The notes: a model not told the origin generated them from the sequence alone. Counted from the first letter of the stretch, positions 31,651-43,730 are shown. The stretch: DNA of 64,000 bases from Cladorhizidae sp. MBARI D1340-BT2 (GCA_028752905.1 JAQNBH010000004.1:9837786-9901785); one strand, 5' to 3'. Program-made: numbers and translations.

Positions 31651-32012
31651 TATGTTAGGTGTTAAAAAAAGTTAAAATACCTCCAGTGGTGATTCCGGTA
31701 TAGAAATCGACACATGGCACAAGTCTCATTACACTCTTTTAGCTTCTTGACGTCTTCCACCAACTTCTTATTCTGCTCCTCCACACTTGCCAACTGTTCC
31801 TTCAACATCTCTATTTCTTTCGAATCTGTCATATTGCTGAGGCACTTAGAGATCGGATGCTAAAGGCCTGTCCACACTGCACACTGAATGCGCGTTAGAT
31901 CTCAACGAATGCGCGTTTGTTGCGTCCACACTGAATGCGAATTAGATTTCTTGGACCTAACGCGCATTAGGTCCAGTCCACCTCGATAGGTGGTTTGAGT
32001 CGAGCCAGAGCA
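31062..32012. repeat. array unit 6, cut by assembly gap
   Basis: Only the first 951 bases before the N run. It has more single-base indels in the transposase region than any other unit. Confidence 0.93.
31662..31832 (-). CDS. 56-residue coiled-coil ORF, unit 6
   Basis: Same as units 4 and 5. The last complete coding piece before the gap. Confidence 0.4.
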   Translation of the reverse strand: MTDSKEIEMLKEQLASVEEQNKKLVEDVKKLKECNETCAMCRFLYRNHHWRYFNFF

Positions 32013-32112
32013 NNNNNNNNNNNNNNNNNNNNNNNNNNNNNNNNNNNNNNNNNNNNNNNNNNNNNNNNNNNNNNNNNNNNNNNNNNNNNNNNNNNNNNNN
32101 NNNNNNNNNNNN
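32013..32112. other. assembly gap, 100 N
   Basis: Exactly 100 N, the usual placeholder for a gap of unknown size. The array on the left does not resume on the right. Confidence 0.99.
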
Positions 32113-32540
32113 TGGAAAATAAGAGAGGATGGAGGAATTGGATGGTTGGAGATCTTGAGGAGAAGATATGTGAGATAAACAGCTAGGGTGGGTCAGTATG
32201 TAAGTGGAAGGAGAAAATGAAGGTGAGAAATGAGAAGGATTGGAAGGAAGAAGTAAACAGCAAGAGTACGCTGAAGTTTTATAAATTGGTAAAGAATGGT
32301 GGAGAGGTATGTGAGGTCCATGCATGGTCAGGAAGGTATGCGGTTGCAATTTAGATTTGGGACTGGCAGCACTGCATCAGATGGATTATTAGAGGATAAG
32401 AAGAGATGTGGATTAGTTAGGGATGAGAGGTGTATCGTGTGATAGTGGTGCAGGGGAAGATGTCGGACACTTCTTGGCAATGTGTGAGGTATTCGAGAGG
32501 GTTCGGCTGGTACTGCTGGTGACCCATTCATTTTGAGTTA
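32113..32540 (+). pseudogene. non-LTR retrotransposon, C-terminal end (copy A)
   Basis: Starts at the gap. In plus frames it reads GGIGWLEILRRRYVR, later LRLQFRFGTGS, then EDKKRCGLVRDERCIVC and HFLAMC. The C-x2-C...H-x4-C cluster after DKKRCG is the usual C-terminal zinc-knuckle-like motif of many non-LTR reverse transcriptases. It matches 56395-56790 (copy B) closely. Frameshifts make it inactive. Confidence 0.8.
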
Positions 32541-33625
32541 ATTTAAGTTGACTACCAAGCAAGTTATTGTATCTGTACTTTGTCAACTGAGAGTTCATTG
32601 ATACACTAATACACTAGATGGTGTACATTGTTTTAAATTTCTAATGATTCTCTACATCTTCCTTTCTTCTTGAAATGTGCCAAACAGGAGTACCTCGTGT
32701 TGCCAGGAGACTTAAAAAAAGATAGAGAGAAGACACACAAGTGTTGATCACAGCAGATCTCAGAATGCAAAACTCAACCACAAAGGTACACGACAAGGGA
32801 TTAATCTCGCTTGCATGATGGCAGAATTTCCATTCCTAATAATTCGCTGTTTCCTCCATTCCAAAAAAGAACAATCACCTGTACTTATAACATTTTCCTA
32901 ATGCCTGGAGAAACCAGGTAAAAAATGAGGGAATCCCACTTGCAGGATAGCGAAAATACTGCAAAAATGACTATTTCCTCCATTCCCCCAAAAAAAGCAA
33001 AATCAAGGAAATTGTTGGCTTAAAGCTTTCCTTGTGTGGTCTACACAGGGAATAACTCAAGCAATGATTACATATCATACACTGTTGTTAAACGCAGTCT
33101 TTCTGCATGCCATATATACCAGCTTGAAAACATAATAGCAGTGGGACCAGGTGCTTTCTCGAAGGGGAGGGGAGGAGGGAGGTAACACAAGCATTAATTA
33201 CAGTTGCATTCCAAAATCCAAACCATCGTGTCAGTGAGTACTGTTTACATGATGGTTAGGAGTCCCCAAATATAAAATGAGTCCATAATGTATTAGCTTT
33301 GCTCCCCTTGAAGCTTGACCTAGGCACCCAATAGCTGAGCTCCACATGTTGCACCTTAATGATGCTTCTCCTCAGGCTGTGTGCGGCTTCTCCTGAGCAT
33401 TGATTCCTCTACTACATCGTAGTCGTACTATTACTCGTCAAGGTTCGCATGATGACTTCCTTCCTTAGCACTTCTTGCATGCAGCTTCTCCAGAGCACTG
33501 CCCTAGCTATTTGTTGGCTAGTCATCGATGGTGATAGAGCACTAAACAATTTTTTTAATTATGTAAAAACATCTTACTCAACAGCCAAGAGGCCAATAAG
33601 AAGAATACATGGAGGAACATATTAA

Positions 33626-34354
33626 GGCGAGACTAATCCATTTCTGGGACTTTTTTAAATTCGTTCATAACTTTTTTGTTCTATATATTATGATGTTGAA
33701 ATTAGTACCAAAATGCTGCTCATTCAGAGAGCTTTCCAATGGTATATTTAGTTTTGACCTAGCGCCATCCTGGTCAGAGTTGTGGACAGTTGTGGACACC
33801 AAGGTGATTTCACATTATTGCACTTTACTCAACACCTGTGTCACATAACTACTTACAATTTTGACAGTACTTAGAGAACCCACAGACATGCATTTTGAAT
33901 GGATGAAAACATCATAACTTGTAAAATGGATTTTTAAGAAAGGTCAGTGTTTTGCTCATGATTAGCAACATTCCAGGACTAATATCTCTCCCATAGATTT
34001 TTTTAGTGGATTCTTTCCATTCAAATGAAAGAGTATGAAAAGAGCTTTCAAATGATATATTAAAAGTTGATATAGGACAAAGCATGGCCCAGTTATGTGC
34101 ACACAAACTTGAAATAACTCATTTTGAGATAACGGCTCTTGAAAAAAGTACATTATTATGTTCTCTATATTCCTTTCAGGTTCGTAACTTCGAATTTATG
34201 TAGTCAATAGCATGGACAAAAGTGTGTATAACTTTGCAGTGAAGCATTCAAATGCTCTGAAACTTGAAATAGAAATACTACATGAACTATACTATAGAAT
34301 GAATAAATAACTTTAAAAAATGTTTTTTCCCCGAACGAATGGATTAATCCCGCC
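33626..34354. mobile_element. TTAA-flanked non-autonomous DNA transposon, 729 bp
   Basis: TTAA at 33622-33625 and 34355-34358 flank ends ggcgagactaatccatt and, inverted, ggcgggattaatccatt. Copy B (57670-57673) has the unoccupied site catattaagttgatt with a single TTAA, which proves insertion and target choice. TTAA duplication is typical of piggyBac and of Kolobok elements. The GGC start is unlike classic piggyBac CCY ends. No transposase inside. Confidence 0.85.
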
Positions 34355-34359
34355 TTAAG

Positions 34360-37160
34360 TTGATTATAGTTAAGTAGTTGACATAAGGTGTGTTGAATAT
34401 GAGAGTGAGTTCCAGAGCATGGTAGTAGTATATAGGGGGAAATGAAAGGTAAGCAGACTGAGTTCTGTATGGGATCAGCAGAGGATTATGGGGTGGAAGG
34501 ATTGGAGGTTGTAACAGGGAGTAGGTTGGCATGGTGGGAGGCTAGAAGGAAAATTTATGTTATTGTGAATAAAGTTTGAAAAAGAAATAAGTTTGGAATT
34601 ACATCAGCAAGAGGAGAGAGATGGAAGATGAAGCTTAGTGAGAAGAGTAGTATAGTCCGAGGACCATTGTCTACCACAATTTGCATGCTGTATTCTCTCA
34701 AGACGAGAAGAAAGATGGAAATATTGAGGGTCGCAGAGAAAAGAACAGTACTCCAGATGGAGATGAATAAGAGAAGTGTAGAGGCAAAGAAGAGTGGAAG
34801 TGTCTGAATAGCAGTAGAAATGATGGTAGAGAAGACCAAGTAATTTACGGGTCTTGGGAGAGATGTAAAAAATGTGTTTGTTCCAGGATAGAGATGAAGA
34901 AAAGAGGATTCCCAGGTACTTGAACTCAATCAGATAAACATAGGTACACAGAGGTGGCAAGAAGAGATTGAAATAAGCATGTATTTAAAATTGACTTCAT
35001 TAGATGAAGTGGGAGAGATTGGGAAGCAAGCCAGGCAGAGGTACAGTTTAGGTCTTTCTGAAAGGGAGGAAAATCAGAATGAGAAGTGATGGGGAGAAAA
35101 AGAAGGATATCATCAGCGTAGAGAGACTAGACAGACAAAAGCACATTACACCCTCCATTGCTATAATTTATATAGAGGAGAGGACCCATTATGGATCCTT
35201 GAGGAACACCCGAAGATACAGGAACAGGTGAGGAGGTGGTACCTGTGGTGATCACTTGTTGCGAATGTGCTGAAAGATAGGAGTGAAGCCAGTTTATGAG
35301 TTAAGGAGGGAAGTGCAGGAAGGAATGAAGATCAGTTAACATTTTGCCTTTTTGAGATCTAGAAAACAAGTCCAACCAATTTATTAGTTTGAAGAAGAGA
35401 GTGAAAGGACCGATTGGCCAAGAGAAGAGCTGAAGAAGTGGACCGATGGGGATGAAAACCAAATTGACAGGAAGAGATAATATTGTGTTCAATACAGAAT
35501 TTGTAAAGGAGAGTGAACATGCTTTTCAAGCAGCTTACTAACGAGAATAAGGAAATGGACTGGTAGTTAGAGGGATTGTCAAGATTATTCAGGGATGGAA
35601 GCAATGAAGGAATTTTTCCAATCATATCCTTGAGACAAGGATAAGGTAAAGATATATTTAAGGGGAGCAACTAAGGATAGCAGGTAGATTTGAGCACTCG
35701 AGAGGATATCAGATCAGGACAGAGGCTGAAGAGGGTAATGAGAAATCAGGCCAATACTATCTCATTGAGTACAGAGAGAGTCAGGAGGACAGGATGGTTG
35801 GGAAGTCTGGGATAGGATACAATTGGAGGATAGCATGAATTGAAGCATTCAGAGAATATTTCAGCCTTATCATGGCTAGAGGAGAATGTGTTACCATTGG
35901 ATACAAGAGGAGGTAAGAAAGTGGTCTTTTTCTTGTGGAATGAACAAAAGGCCAAAACTTTTTGGAGAAAGAGGATGAGAGAGACTGGAAGAATATGCAA
36001 TTAATAGTAGATGTAATGATGTTTCTAAGTGAGCAATAAGCCAGATAAAGAGTATGTGAATCTAGTTTTTTAGCACGTGAGATTGTGACATTTAAAAAAA
36101 AAAATTCTCAAAGACTATTATCAGTCCAAGGCTGGCAAGAAGCAGTTGAGATAAATTTAGAAGGGACAGACAAGCTAATGACTTCTGAAAATCTATCTTT
36201 AGATGCTTTCCAGGTGAAATCAAGTTCTGAGAAAGAAGTTAATCTCAGGGAAAGGAGGAAAGTAGGCAGCGCCGTCAAAGTCAGCGAGATGGTACATCCA
36301 GATTTTACGCTTGGTACTTTCTTAGAAAGGGGAGTTATTTCTGTTAATTAAGATACTATTATGATCAGAAGAGGACACGGGTGGCAGAACCAAAGAAGTA
36401 GCATGAACATGGGATGGAACAAAAACAAGGTCTATGATAGAGGATGAACCAGAATGAGAGGTGTGTGTGGGAGAGGACATGAGTTGTTTGAGGGAGAATA
36501 AATCAGAGAGTGCAGAAAGGTGAAGAGATAGAGGCAGAGATGAGCAGAAGACATCAACATTGACTTTAAAGTCTCCAGTGAGGATCAGGCCAGAGAGCAC
36601 ATTGCGTAAGAATGCTTAGAGTGTCTGAAAGGAGGGATACATCATTTATAGAAGAAGGAGGTCTATAAAAAGCCTGTACTTGACTGAGAGAAGAAGGAGT
36701 TCAAGGCTATTATGGAGGTTCAAAGGAACAGCATGTAAAGAAGAGTGTACATGAATAGAAGCAAATCTCTACCATGGCGATTTCTATTTAGGCAATAAAG
36801 TTGAAAATTAGGTAAACAAATCTCACTATCAAGAATGTCTGGTGAGAGCCAAGTCTCTTTCACACAAAGAAGGTCAGGAAGATAAGTGTTACAGAGTAGA
36901 GGCAGCTCATCTAATTTATATAAGAGGCTGCAGGCATTGAAAGAAAGCAGCTTAAGAGATCAGCTGGTGATGAAAGAGGTACAATTAAACAGAAGAGATG
37001 TTTTAAGAGAGAGATTTTGGAATTTGAAGTTAGGTTTAAATATATAATTATATATATTGTTTTGGTCGTGCTTGGTAATTCAGGAAAAATTGGAAAATAG
37101 TAATCTAATTTTGACAGATTTCGGTAGATTTGTTTTGGTTTTGGTTGTGTTAATGCCATT
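34360..37160 (-). pseudogene. non-LTR retrotransposon (endonuclease + reverse transcriptase), copy A
   Basis: Reading down from 37160. The endonuclease shows LTGDFKVNVDVFC, then SSIIDLVFVPSH and SSSDHNSILI, blocks of the APE-type endonuclease that contain catalytic Asp/His residues. The reverse transcriptase follows: NYQSISLFSLVSCL, CQFGFHPHRSTSSALLL, VFDLKKA and SLYADDILLFLP with the YADD active site near 35115. Last come KYLGILFSSSLSWNKHI and KTRKLLGLLYHHFYCYSD, the thumb region. Many frameshifts and stops make it inactive. A jockey/CR1/I-like clade is likely but unresolved. A second partial copy lies at 57680-59470. Confidence 0.88.
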
Positions 37161-38600
37161 GAAAAGGCTCATGCAGGTAAAACAAAATGGTCGCAAATAG
37201 CATGCTATACTCTTTGATTAAAACTTTCCTCGAATGGGATACACAAAGTTATGTCTGAATAAGTCCAGGGGTTCCTGAGCGATATGCAGAGATATAAAAA
37301 ATAAAATAATGGACTAGTTCATGTAACAAGAATTTTTTTCTAATGTATCCGACACAAATTTACAGGATCCTTTATTAATTAACTCCAAATAATATAACAA
37401 AAAGTGTTATAATATTGGTCTCCATTATTAAAAGATCTTGTCTTGGTTAGAAAATTCTGTTTCGCTTATTTCTTTTTTGGAATAGTTATTCCAATATAAA
37501 TTTAAAAACATTCTCTTGTTTCTATTTGTATTTTTTTTATAGAGTTGAGCAGCCTCCTGTAAGAAGGTACTCAGTATTATATGACTAGAACTAACCAACC
37601 ACAGATGTTATTATTTACCATCTTTATTACTCTAGTATATAGATACACAACATTATGTATGTATCTCATAATACACATAGACACATGCATTGTGAGTAGT
37701 TAACTGGTTTTGTTGCCAGGTAACTCATTAGGAAACTAACTGATCACCTCTTGGAAAGGAGCAGTTGTTGGTGAACTCAGCCCTATATATGAGGAAATCA
37801 ACTAACACAAATGTATGGTTTTGCTGAAGTATTTGCTGTACAACTTGTTACAAGACTAAACTTATGAGGAAACTAACTGATCAACTAACTGATCAGCGAA
37901 GAAAACTTGGTCAGCTCACAGTGTAACCAAAGAGTTTGTGGCTGTAACGAGCCTTTACCATTCTAGTGTTTACCATAGTATATAGATTAGTGCTGAATCA
38001 AGAAATGTCTTTTTGCAATAGTTTGGAATCTTCAAAGAGAATTTGTGTTGGTATAAGGATGGTGGAAGTGTCAAAGACATAAAGGCATGAGAGCCTAGGT
38101 GCCAAATACCCTCTTCTTCCACCACTTGAGCATATTTCCCATAACAATTCTGACTACCTCACCCAACACCTCTTGCTTTACCCCTTCTACTGATCCACCC
38201 AACATTGGAACTGTTCTCTCTTCATCATCTTCATTTCTTCATTCAACCCTTGATGATTATAAACTCTCTCTGATGGTCTCTTGATGTCCTCCGTATCCCT
38301 TTCAGTTCATTTCTGCTCCATCCGTACTGTACTAAGGGTTCAAATATCATGTGATTACGATCTGTTTGTTTTCATGTGTATAATCCAACAAGATCTCTTC
38401 CAGTGAGATGCCAGTGCCTCGTTGGATACCGTCATCTCATCAAATTCTATTCTGCGTGTCTGTAAACCATCGGTGGCGATGTTCTGTTCATCAATGGTTA
38501 AGGATGGACTGCATAACTGGTAGAAATGTGAAACTGGACGGTATATCCAAGTCTGACAGTCAGTGCATGCATTTATAAGTAGACTGCATCAAGATAGGCT
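37161..38600. other. AT-rich unassigned stretch
   Basis: No recognisable protein domain or structured repeat, apart from repeated aactaactgatca words near 37730-37900. A 61-residue Ser/Thr/Pro-rich plus-strand frame (38099-38284) has no family. Confidence 0.5.
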
Positions 38601-38681
38601 AGTAGGCCAAGTTTCCAGCTGTTGTCAGCTGGGTCATCATTAGTTAGCTAACCAATATACTGGAGAGGTGTTCTTCTCCAG

Positions 38682-38918
38682 TTGGCAGACAAAAAAGGTG
38701 TAAATGCATCCTGTTCAATCATATGGCTTGAAGTAATTAAGGTATATCTACATCTAGAACTTACTAATCCTACATTAGGACCTTTCTGTAATGCTTTTCT
38801 AGTACTACAGAGTGAGAGACAGTTCACTGACACAGATTTTATTCACTTGCATGATAACTTGCTTCTGCTTGTGAACTTTTTCCAGAGTATGCCACATCTG
38901 TATTTGGAGACATCATAG
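38682..38918 (+). other. unassigned open frame, possible exon
   Basis: 78 residues containing LELTNPTLGPFCNAFLVLQS. Ordinary composition, but no family recognised and no firm splice sites. 38919-39920 carries poly-C tracts at 39238 and 39341 and nothing else I can name. Confidence 0.2.
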
Positions 38919-40097
38919 GATCTTGTGTGCCTAGTTTTTGGGTGTTTTAATTTTATTTTAAACTTGCCTCCATAAACTTTTGTTTGTTTCTTTGGCATTG
39001 CTGAGAGATGAAGGGTCTGATTGTGGTGACAAGCCATGCAGTGTCAGAAATTTCACCTCCAAGTGCACCAGCACATATAATGCCTGCTTTTTATGAGGAA
39101 GCATCTACCAAGAAATACCACAAGATATCTTTTACAGTTTTGGCAAAGAAACTAATTCACTTGGACAATATTAGCGCACTATATTTAACACCCCTTATCA
39201 TCACTTTGACTATCAACTACTTGACTATAATCATATGCCCCCCCCCCCCCCCCTATTTGTTTACTTATTTTTACTCTTCATATTAGCCTCTTGGCCATTG
39301 GGTAGGATCTTTTCCATAAAATAATAATATTATTATATTCCCCCCCCCCCCGTCTTTTTTCCCCTCCATTGTTTCATGGTAATAATGGTAAGGTAACCAT
39401 ATGTATATATAGTGCCTGCCAGCATGAACCTCCCCAAATTGAATTGTTAATAACTTTTTTGTTGTTGGAAATATCACGAAAATAATATTAATTTTGGAAT
39501 CTACATGAAAAACTGCTCTACATATATATGACTTGTTGGTATGGTAGGATTGTCATCATGGTGCTTCTGTTAAAATGTATTTCAGACTCTGCCAGGGTTG
39601 TCTAATATAAAATGCCCTCCTGAGCTCTCCCTTCTAAACTGAGAGATGATAAATTTATTTGAGTTTTGATGAGAAAAAGTGCCATCATAATCTGTCGATG
39701 TTGAATGATTTGGTAGTGGTAGAGTGACATATTTCTAACATAGATCTAGCCTCAAGGCAAGTTTAGTGTAATAACTGTAGGAGGTGTACAAATTATCTTA
39801 TGTATAATATAGCCAATACCTGCTGTGTATTTTCAATGGTAAGTTTATGCAGTGATGAATTCATACTATGCTCGTACATTCATTTAGGCAACATGTTTCA
39901 AAGGAATGTAACTTTGAAAAACTTGGAACATGACTACTATTGACAAGAACTCATGTTACATCCTTCCTACAAGCCTGGCAAACTACTTCGTTTCTGGCCA
40001 TCTTGTTGGCCTGTGTACTGTTTTGTACTTTTCCATTGCGAAGAATTGCTCATGTTTTGGTGCTGTGCAGAAGAAGCAGAATACCGCAGTAATGGTA

Positions 40098-40416
40098 GTC
40101 TGCTGGTGGACTGGGTGTCAAACAGTGAGACAAGTGTTGTCTGCTGGACTGGGTGTCAAACAGTGTGAGACAAGTGGTGTCTGCTGGACTGGGTGTCAAA
40201 CAGTGTGAGACAAGTGGTGTCTGCTAGACTGGGTGTCAAACAGTGTGAGACAAGTTATGTCTGCTAGACTGGGTGTCAAACAGTGTGAGACAAGTGGTGT
40301 CTGCTAGACTGGGTGTCAAACAGTTTGAGACAAGTGGTGTCGGTCTGGACTGTGTGTCAAATAGTGTGAGACAAGTGGTGTCTGGCTGGACTGGGTGTCA
40401 AACAGTGTGAGACAGG
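40098..40416. repeat. 40-bp tandem repeat, about eight copies
   Basis: Unit gtctgctggactgggtgtca plus aacagtgtgagacaagtggt, with small differences (ctaga for ctgga; a ggtctgg variant near 40340). Confidence 0.93.
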
Positions 40417-40593
40417 CTGCCTGCTACTCCATTGTTCATTCATCATGCTTACAAAATGTGATCGTTGCATTATTAGATCATTACTGAATCGGATGCTGAA
40501 ATGTGTGGGAGTGGCTCCTTCTCCCTCCTTCAGCTATAGCATGTTTTAATACGACATAATGAGCATGTGTTATATATTAGTATATAGTTGTGC

Positions 40594-40650
40594 TTCCTGA
40601 TGAAGGCTAGAGCATCTAGTTGAAACATCGAGAGAATGCAATTTCAAGTT
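40594..40650 (+). ncRNA. hammerhead-ribozyme-like motif (candidate)
   Basis: cctgatgaaggctagagcat followed by ctagttgaaacatcgag contains the two conserved hammerhead core boxes: CTGATGA, then a short stem (ctaga-gca-tctag), then GAAAC. Such small hammerheads are known from Penelope-like retroelements and satellite repeats. Here stem II has imperfect pairing next to the core, and I could not find a convincing stem III with its NUH cleavage site. The downstream words (gttgattactgagaaggtta) resemble sequence after the retrotransposon end at 32540 and 56800. Candidate only. Confidence 0.4.
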
Positions 40651-40680
40651 GATTACTGAGAAGGTTATTGTAATATAGTT

Positions 40681-40878
40681 GTGCTTGATAGCAATTTAGA
40701 GGTGAACTTTGAGGCCGCACTGAGAGAGCTACACAATTTTTTGGCCCCATCCTATGAGCTAAACGATGAGTTGCCGATGACACATGGCTTGCCAGAAACC
40801 ACCAAAAATTGCGCTTCTGAGCATGCCACACATTCTGATTGTCCCGAATGTTTGACACAAATGGTTGCTTATGCTTAA
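40681..40878 (+). other. unassigned open frame, possible exon
   Basis: 65 residues of ordinary composition, with FEAALRELHNFLAPSYELND and a CPECL motif near the end. No family recognised. 40880-41230 has nothing further. Confidence 0.2.
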
Positions 40879-41238
40879 ATTTATTTGCATCAAGAGATAG
40901 TTCGACTGTAAAGGAAATGTGAGGTAATCTTTAATAACATAGGAAGATGTTTTTGTATGTGGAACTCCAATACATGAGCTTTTGGGTATAGCAAGAGGTA
41001 CCTCTTCCAGTGCAAACAATAGGCATGAAATGTTCAATGAATTTTATAAGCCAATATATATATACTACATACATCTGTAAAACTTCTTCCTTCCCCTGTA
41101 CGAGTAGGTCGGTGTCAATTCCTGTGATTTGAGCGCTAGCAAAATTTATAATAATTGACAATTCGACACGAACAAAAAACACCTTTCCAAACTAAAATAA
41201 CATACTCAACACAAACAAACTCATTTTCAATAACAATT

Positions 41239-41262
41239 ATGTGTGTGTGTGTGTGTGTGTGC
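41239..41262. repeat. (GT)n microsatellite
   Basis: About ten gt steps. Confidence 0.9.
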
Positions 41263-41454
41263 GTAAATCAAACAAGTAAGTATTTTGAATATAGTGTATA
41301 AGTAAGTTGTTATGTAAGTCCATATTGTGTTATTGTGTTACGTTGAAATGTCCTTATCCTGCAAAGAGATGAGAATTATCTTTCTGCTGTGGCTTTAGTC
41401 ATGGAATGTGTGAACCAAAGGTTTATAGTCTTTTCAATCTAACTGAGAATCAGG

Positions 41455-42445
41455 AATAATGACTAGATGCTCTAGCCTTCATCAGGAATAATGACTAGAT
41501 GCTCTAGCCTTCATCAGGAATAATGACTAGATGCTCTAGCCTTCATCAGGAATAATGACTAGATGCTCTAGCTTTCATCAGGAATAATGACTAGATGCTC
41601 TAGCCTTCATCAGGAATAATGACTAGATGCTCTAGCCTTCATCAGGAATAATGACTAGATGCTCTTGCCTTCACCAGGAATAATGACTAGATGCTCTAGC
41701 TTTCATCAGGAATAATGAGTAGATGCTCTAGCCTTCATCAGGAATAATGACTAGATGCTCTAGCCTTCATCAGGAATAATGACTAGATGCTCTAGCCTTC
41801 ATCGGGAATAATGACTAGATGCTCTAGCCTTCATCAGGAATAATGACTAGATGCTCTAGCCTCCATCAGGAATAATGACTAGATGCTCTAGCCTTCATCG
41901 GGAATAATGACTAGATGCTCTAGCCTTCATCGGGAATAATGACTAGATGCTCTAGCCTCCATCAGGAATAATGACTAGATGCTCTAGCCTCCATCAGGAA
42001 TAATGCTCTAGCCTGCATCAGGAATAATGACTAGATGCTCTATCCTTCATCAGGAATAATGACTAGATGCTCTAGCCTTCATCAGTAATAATGACTAGAT
42101 GCTCTAGCCTTCACCAGGAATAATGACTGGATGCTCTAGCCTTCATCATGAATAATGACTAGATGCTCTAGCCTTCACCAGGAATAATGACTAGATGCTC
42201 TAGCCTTCACCAGGAATAATGACTAGATGCTCTAGTCTTCATCGGGAATAATGACTAGATGCTCTAGCCTTCATCGGGAATAATGACTAGATGCTCTAGC
42301 CTTCATCAGGAATAATGACTAGATGCTCTAACCTTCACCAGGAATAACTAGATGCTCTAGCCTTCATCGGGAAATGACTAGATGCTTTAGCCTTCATCTG
42401 GAATAATGACTAGGTGCTCTAGCCTTCATCAGTAATGATGACAAG
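41455..42445. repeat. 32-bp satellite, about 31 copies
   Basis: Unit aggaataatgactagatgct plus ctagccttcatc. Point variants (catcggg, caccagg, cctcc) recur in blocks. A copy near 42003 is 13 bases shorter and one near 42350 lacks three bases. The reverse complement begins cctgatgaaggctagagcat, identical to the first part of the hammerhead-like motif at 40594, but the GAAAC box is replaced by cattatt. Confidence 0.95.
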
Positions 42446-43730
42446 ATGCTGTAATGTGTTCTTTCTTACAAAGTCAATCCTTCACCTTTGGGAAATCTTG
42501 AGCTTGAAGAAGTGAAACTACCTTCAAATGGCTCAACATCTTCATCATGGCCATGGAATGCAAACGCTCGTCGAGACAAGAAAGAAATGCAAGACAGACC
42601 TTGCATGGTTGCCACCCATGGTGTTCACACAGTTGAGCACCAATTCCTTTACTATCCAATTTTGCTGCCAATTTCAACGAAGCTTCTTCATGCGTAGTAT
42701 TTTCATGGTAATGATATATCTCTAGAGCAAGGTACTATCAATGAATGCGGATTTCATTTTCTAGAGAAAGTCAAGTGATTTAGACTTTTGGCACTTTAGC
42801 AGGTGGCATCATTAGGACCAGGACTTTGGGGCTTTAATCCTGATAAAACTGGCACAGCCTTGGTAAAAAAATTCAAAGTATGATATTTAATTAATTATGT
42901 AGGCTCTATGTTGGACCGACATATTTCCCCCAAATCACATCAGGCGTTGGCTCACTATACCTGTTGAACAAGAAGTTGCAGTGAGAAATCATCGATTGGC
43001 TGTGTTGATGAGTGGATGAGCTACACGTGGATTCCTAATTCCAAACTGTCCTCTCCAAGCACTTGGCAGAAATGGCTGACAAAACCCTAATGATAACTTT
43101 CTGTTTATGGGTCAGTTGAGGAAAGATTCACATGATGAGAGATTATGCGTGATAATGTTACGACGGTCAAGCCAGGAAGATAAAACTTTCTTACTCCCTA
43201 TGATGGAGGTCTAAGCCTTTTAAACCAATTATCAACATGATACAGCAGGCTTATATGTATATACTAGGACCAAAAACTCGAACAGGTACGTACTCAATAA
43301 CATTGAATGTGCGATGCAACTGCTTATTCCACGGATAAATATTAGTTGACTGGCAATTGCACATGCATAGTAGTTTAACTGCTTAGCCTGTGAAATGATC
43401 ACACTCCAGCAATGCCTATGGGTGGCACATAATAATATGTAACTACTAATCCATGCCTAACTTGAATACCAGCTTGGCTGAGTCTGACATGAGGATATAT
43501 GACTTTACACTGATATGCATGAGAAATGCTTGTGTATCAGTTGGATGGAACTGTACAGTAGAATCAGAACAGCATCAATGCTCACATTGATCAGCACAGG
43601 AGTAATAACTGTACCCATACTTTCATAAATTGATTCATTTGGTTCAAGATCAGGATGTGGTCCACAGTACCTACATAATAGGTACATCATTTCATTATAG
43701 ATAGATCTGAGAGGTTCCCACCGTCACAAT
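42446..43730. other. unassigned stretch
   Basis: Short open frames only. No repeat or domain recognised. Confidence 0.5.

Larger units (their letters stand above)
10234..32012. repeat. tandem array of a ~4.16-kb coding unit, five full copies plus a truncated sixth
   Basis: The landmark ctgtaggtcctcag recurs at 10234, 14394, 18556, 22720, 26895 and 31062, giving unit lengths of 4160, 4162, 4164, 4175 and 4167. The sixth copy runs into an assembly gap, so the true copy number is unknown. Copies are nearly identical apart from homopolymer lengths, a few substitutions and small indels. Every unit carries, on the minus strand: a 56-residue coiled-coil ORF, a piggyBac transposase N-terminal half, a basic ORF, a Pro-rich ORF and a 21-bp minisatellite. 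The left edge cuts through a piggyBac ORF and abuts a hAT relic. Confidence 0.97.
32113..36406. repeat. segmental duplication, copy A (mate at 56395-59477)
   Basis: The order is shared with copy B: retrotransposon 3' end (+), a ~1.1-kb non-coding stretch, then a minus-strand non-LTR element. Copy A has a TTAA-flanked insertion (33626-34354), ~185 bases after it (34366-34549) and ~200 bases near 32652-32861 that copy B lacks. Similarity ends after accaaagaagtagcat. The non-coding stretch 32541-33620 has no recognised gene. Confidence 0.88.

Noticed and set aside
41455..42445. CRISPR-like array
   Set aside because: The 32-bp units are adjacent with no unique spacers. This is an ordinary eukaryotic satellite.
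41455..42445. Functional hammerhead ribozymes in every satellite monomer
   Set aside because: The inverted monomer has CTGATGA and the stem but lacks the GAAAC box.
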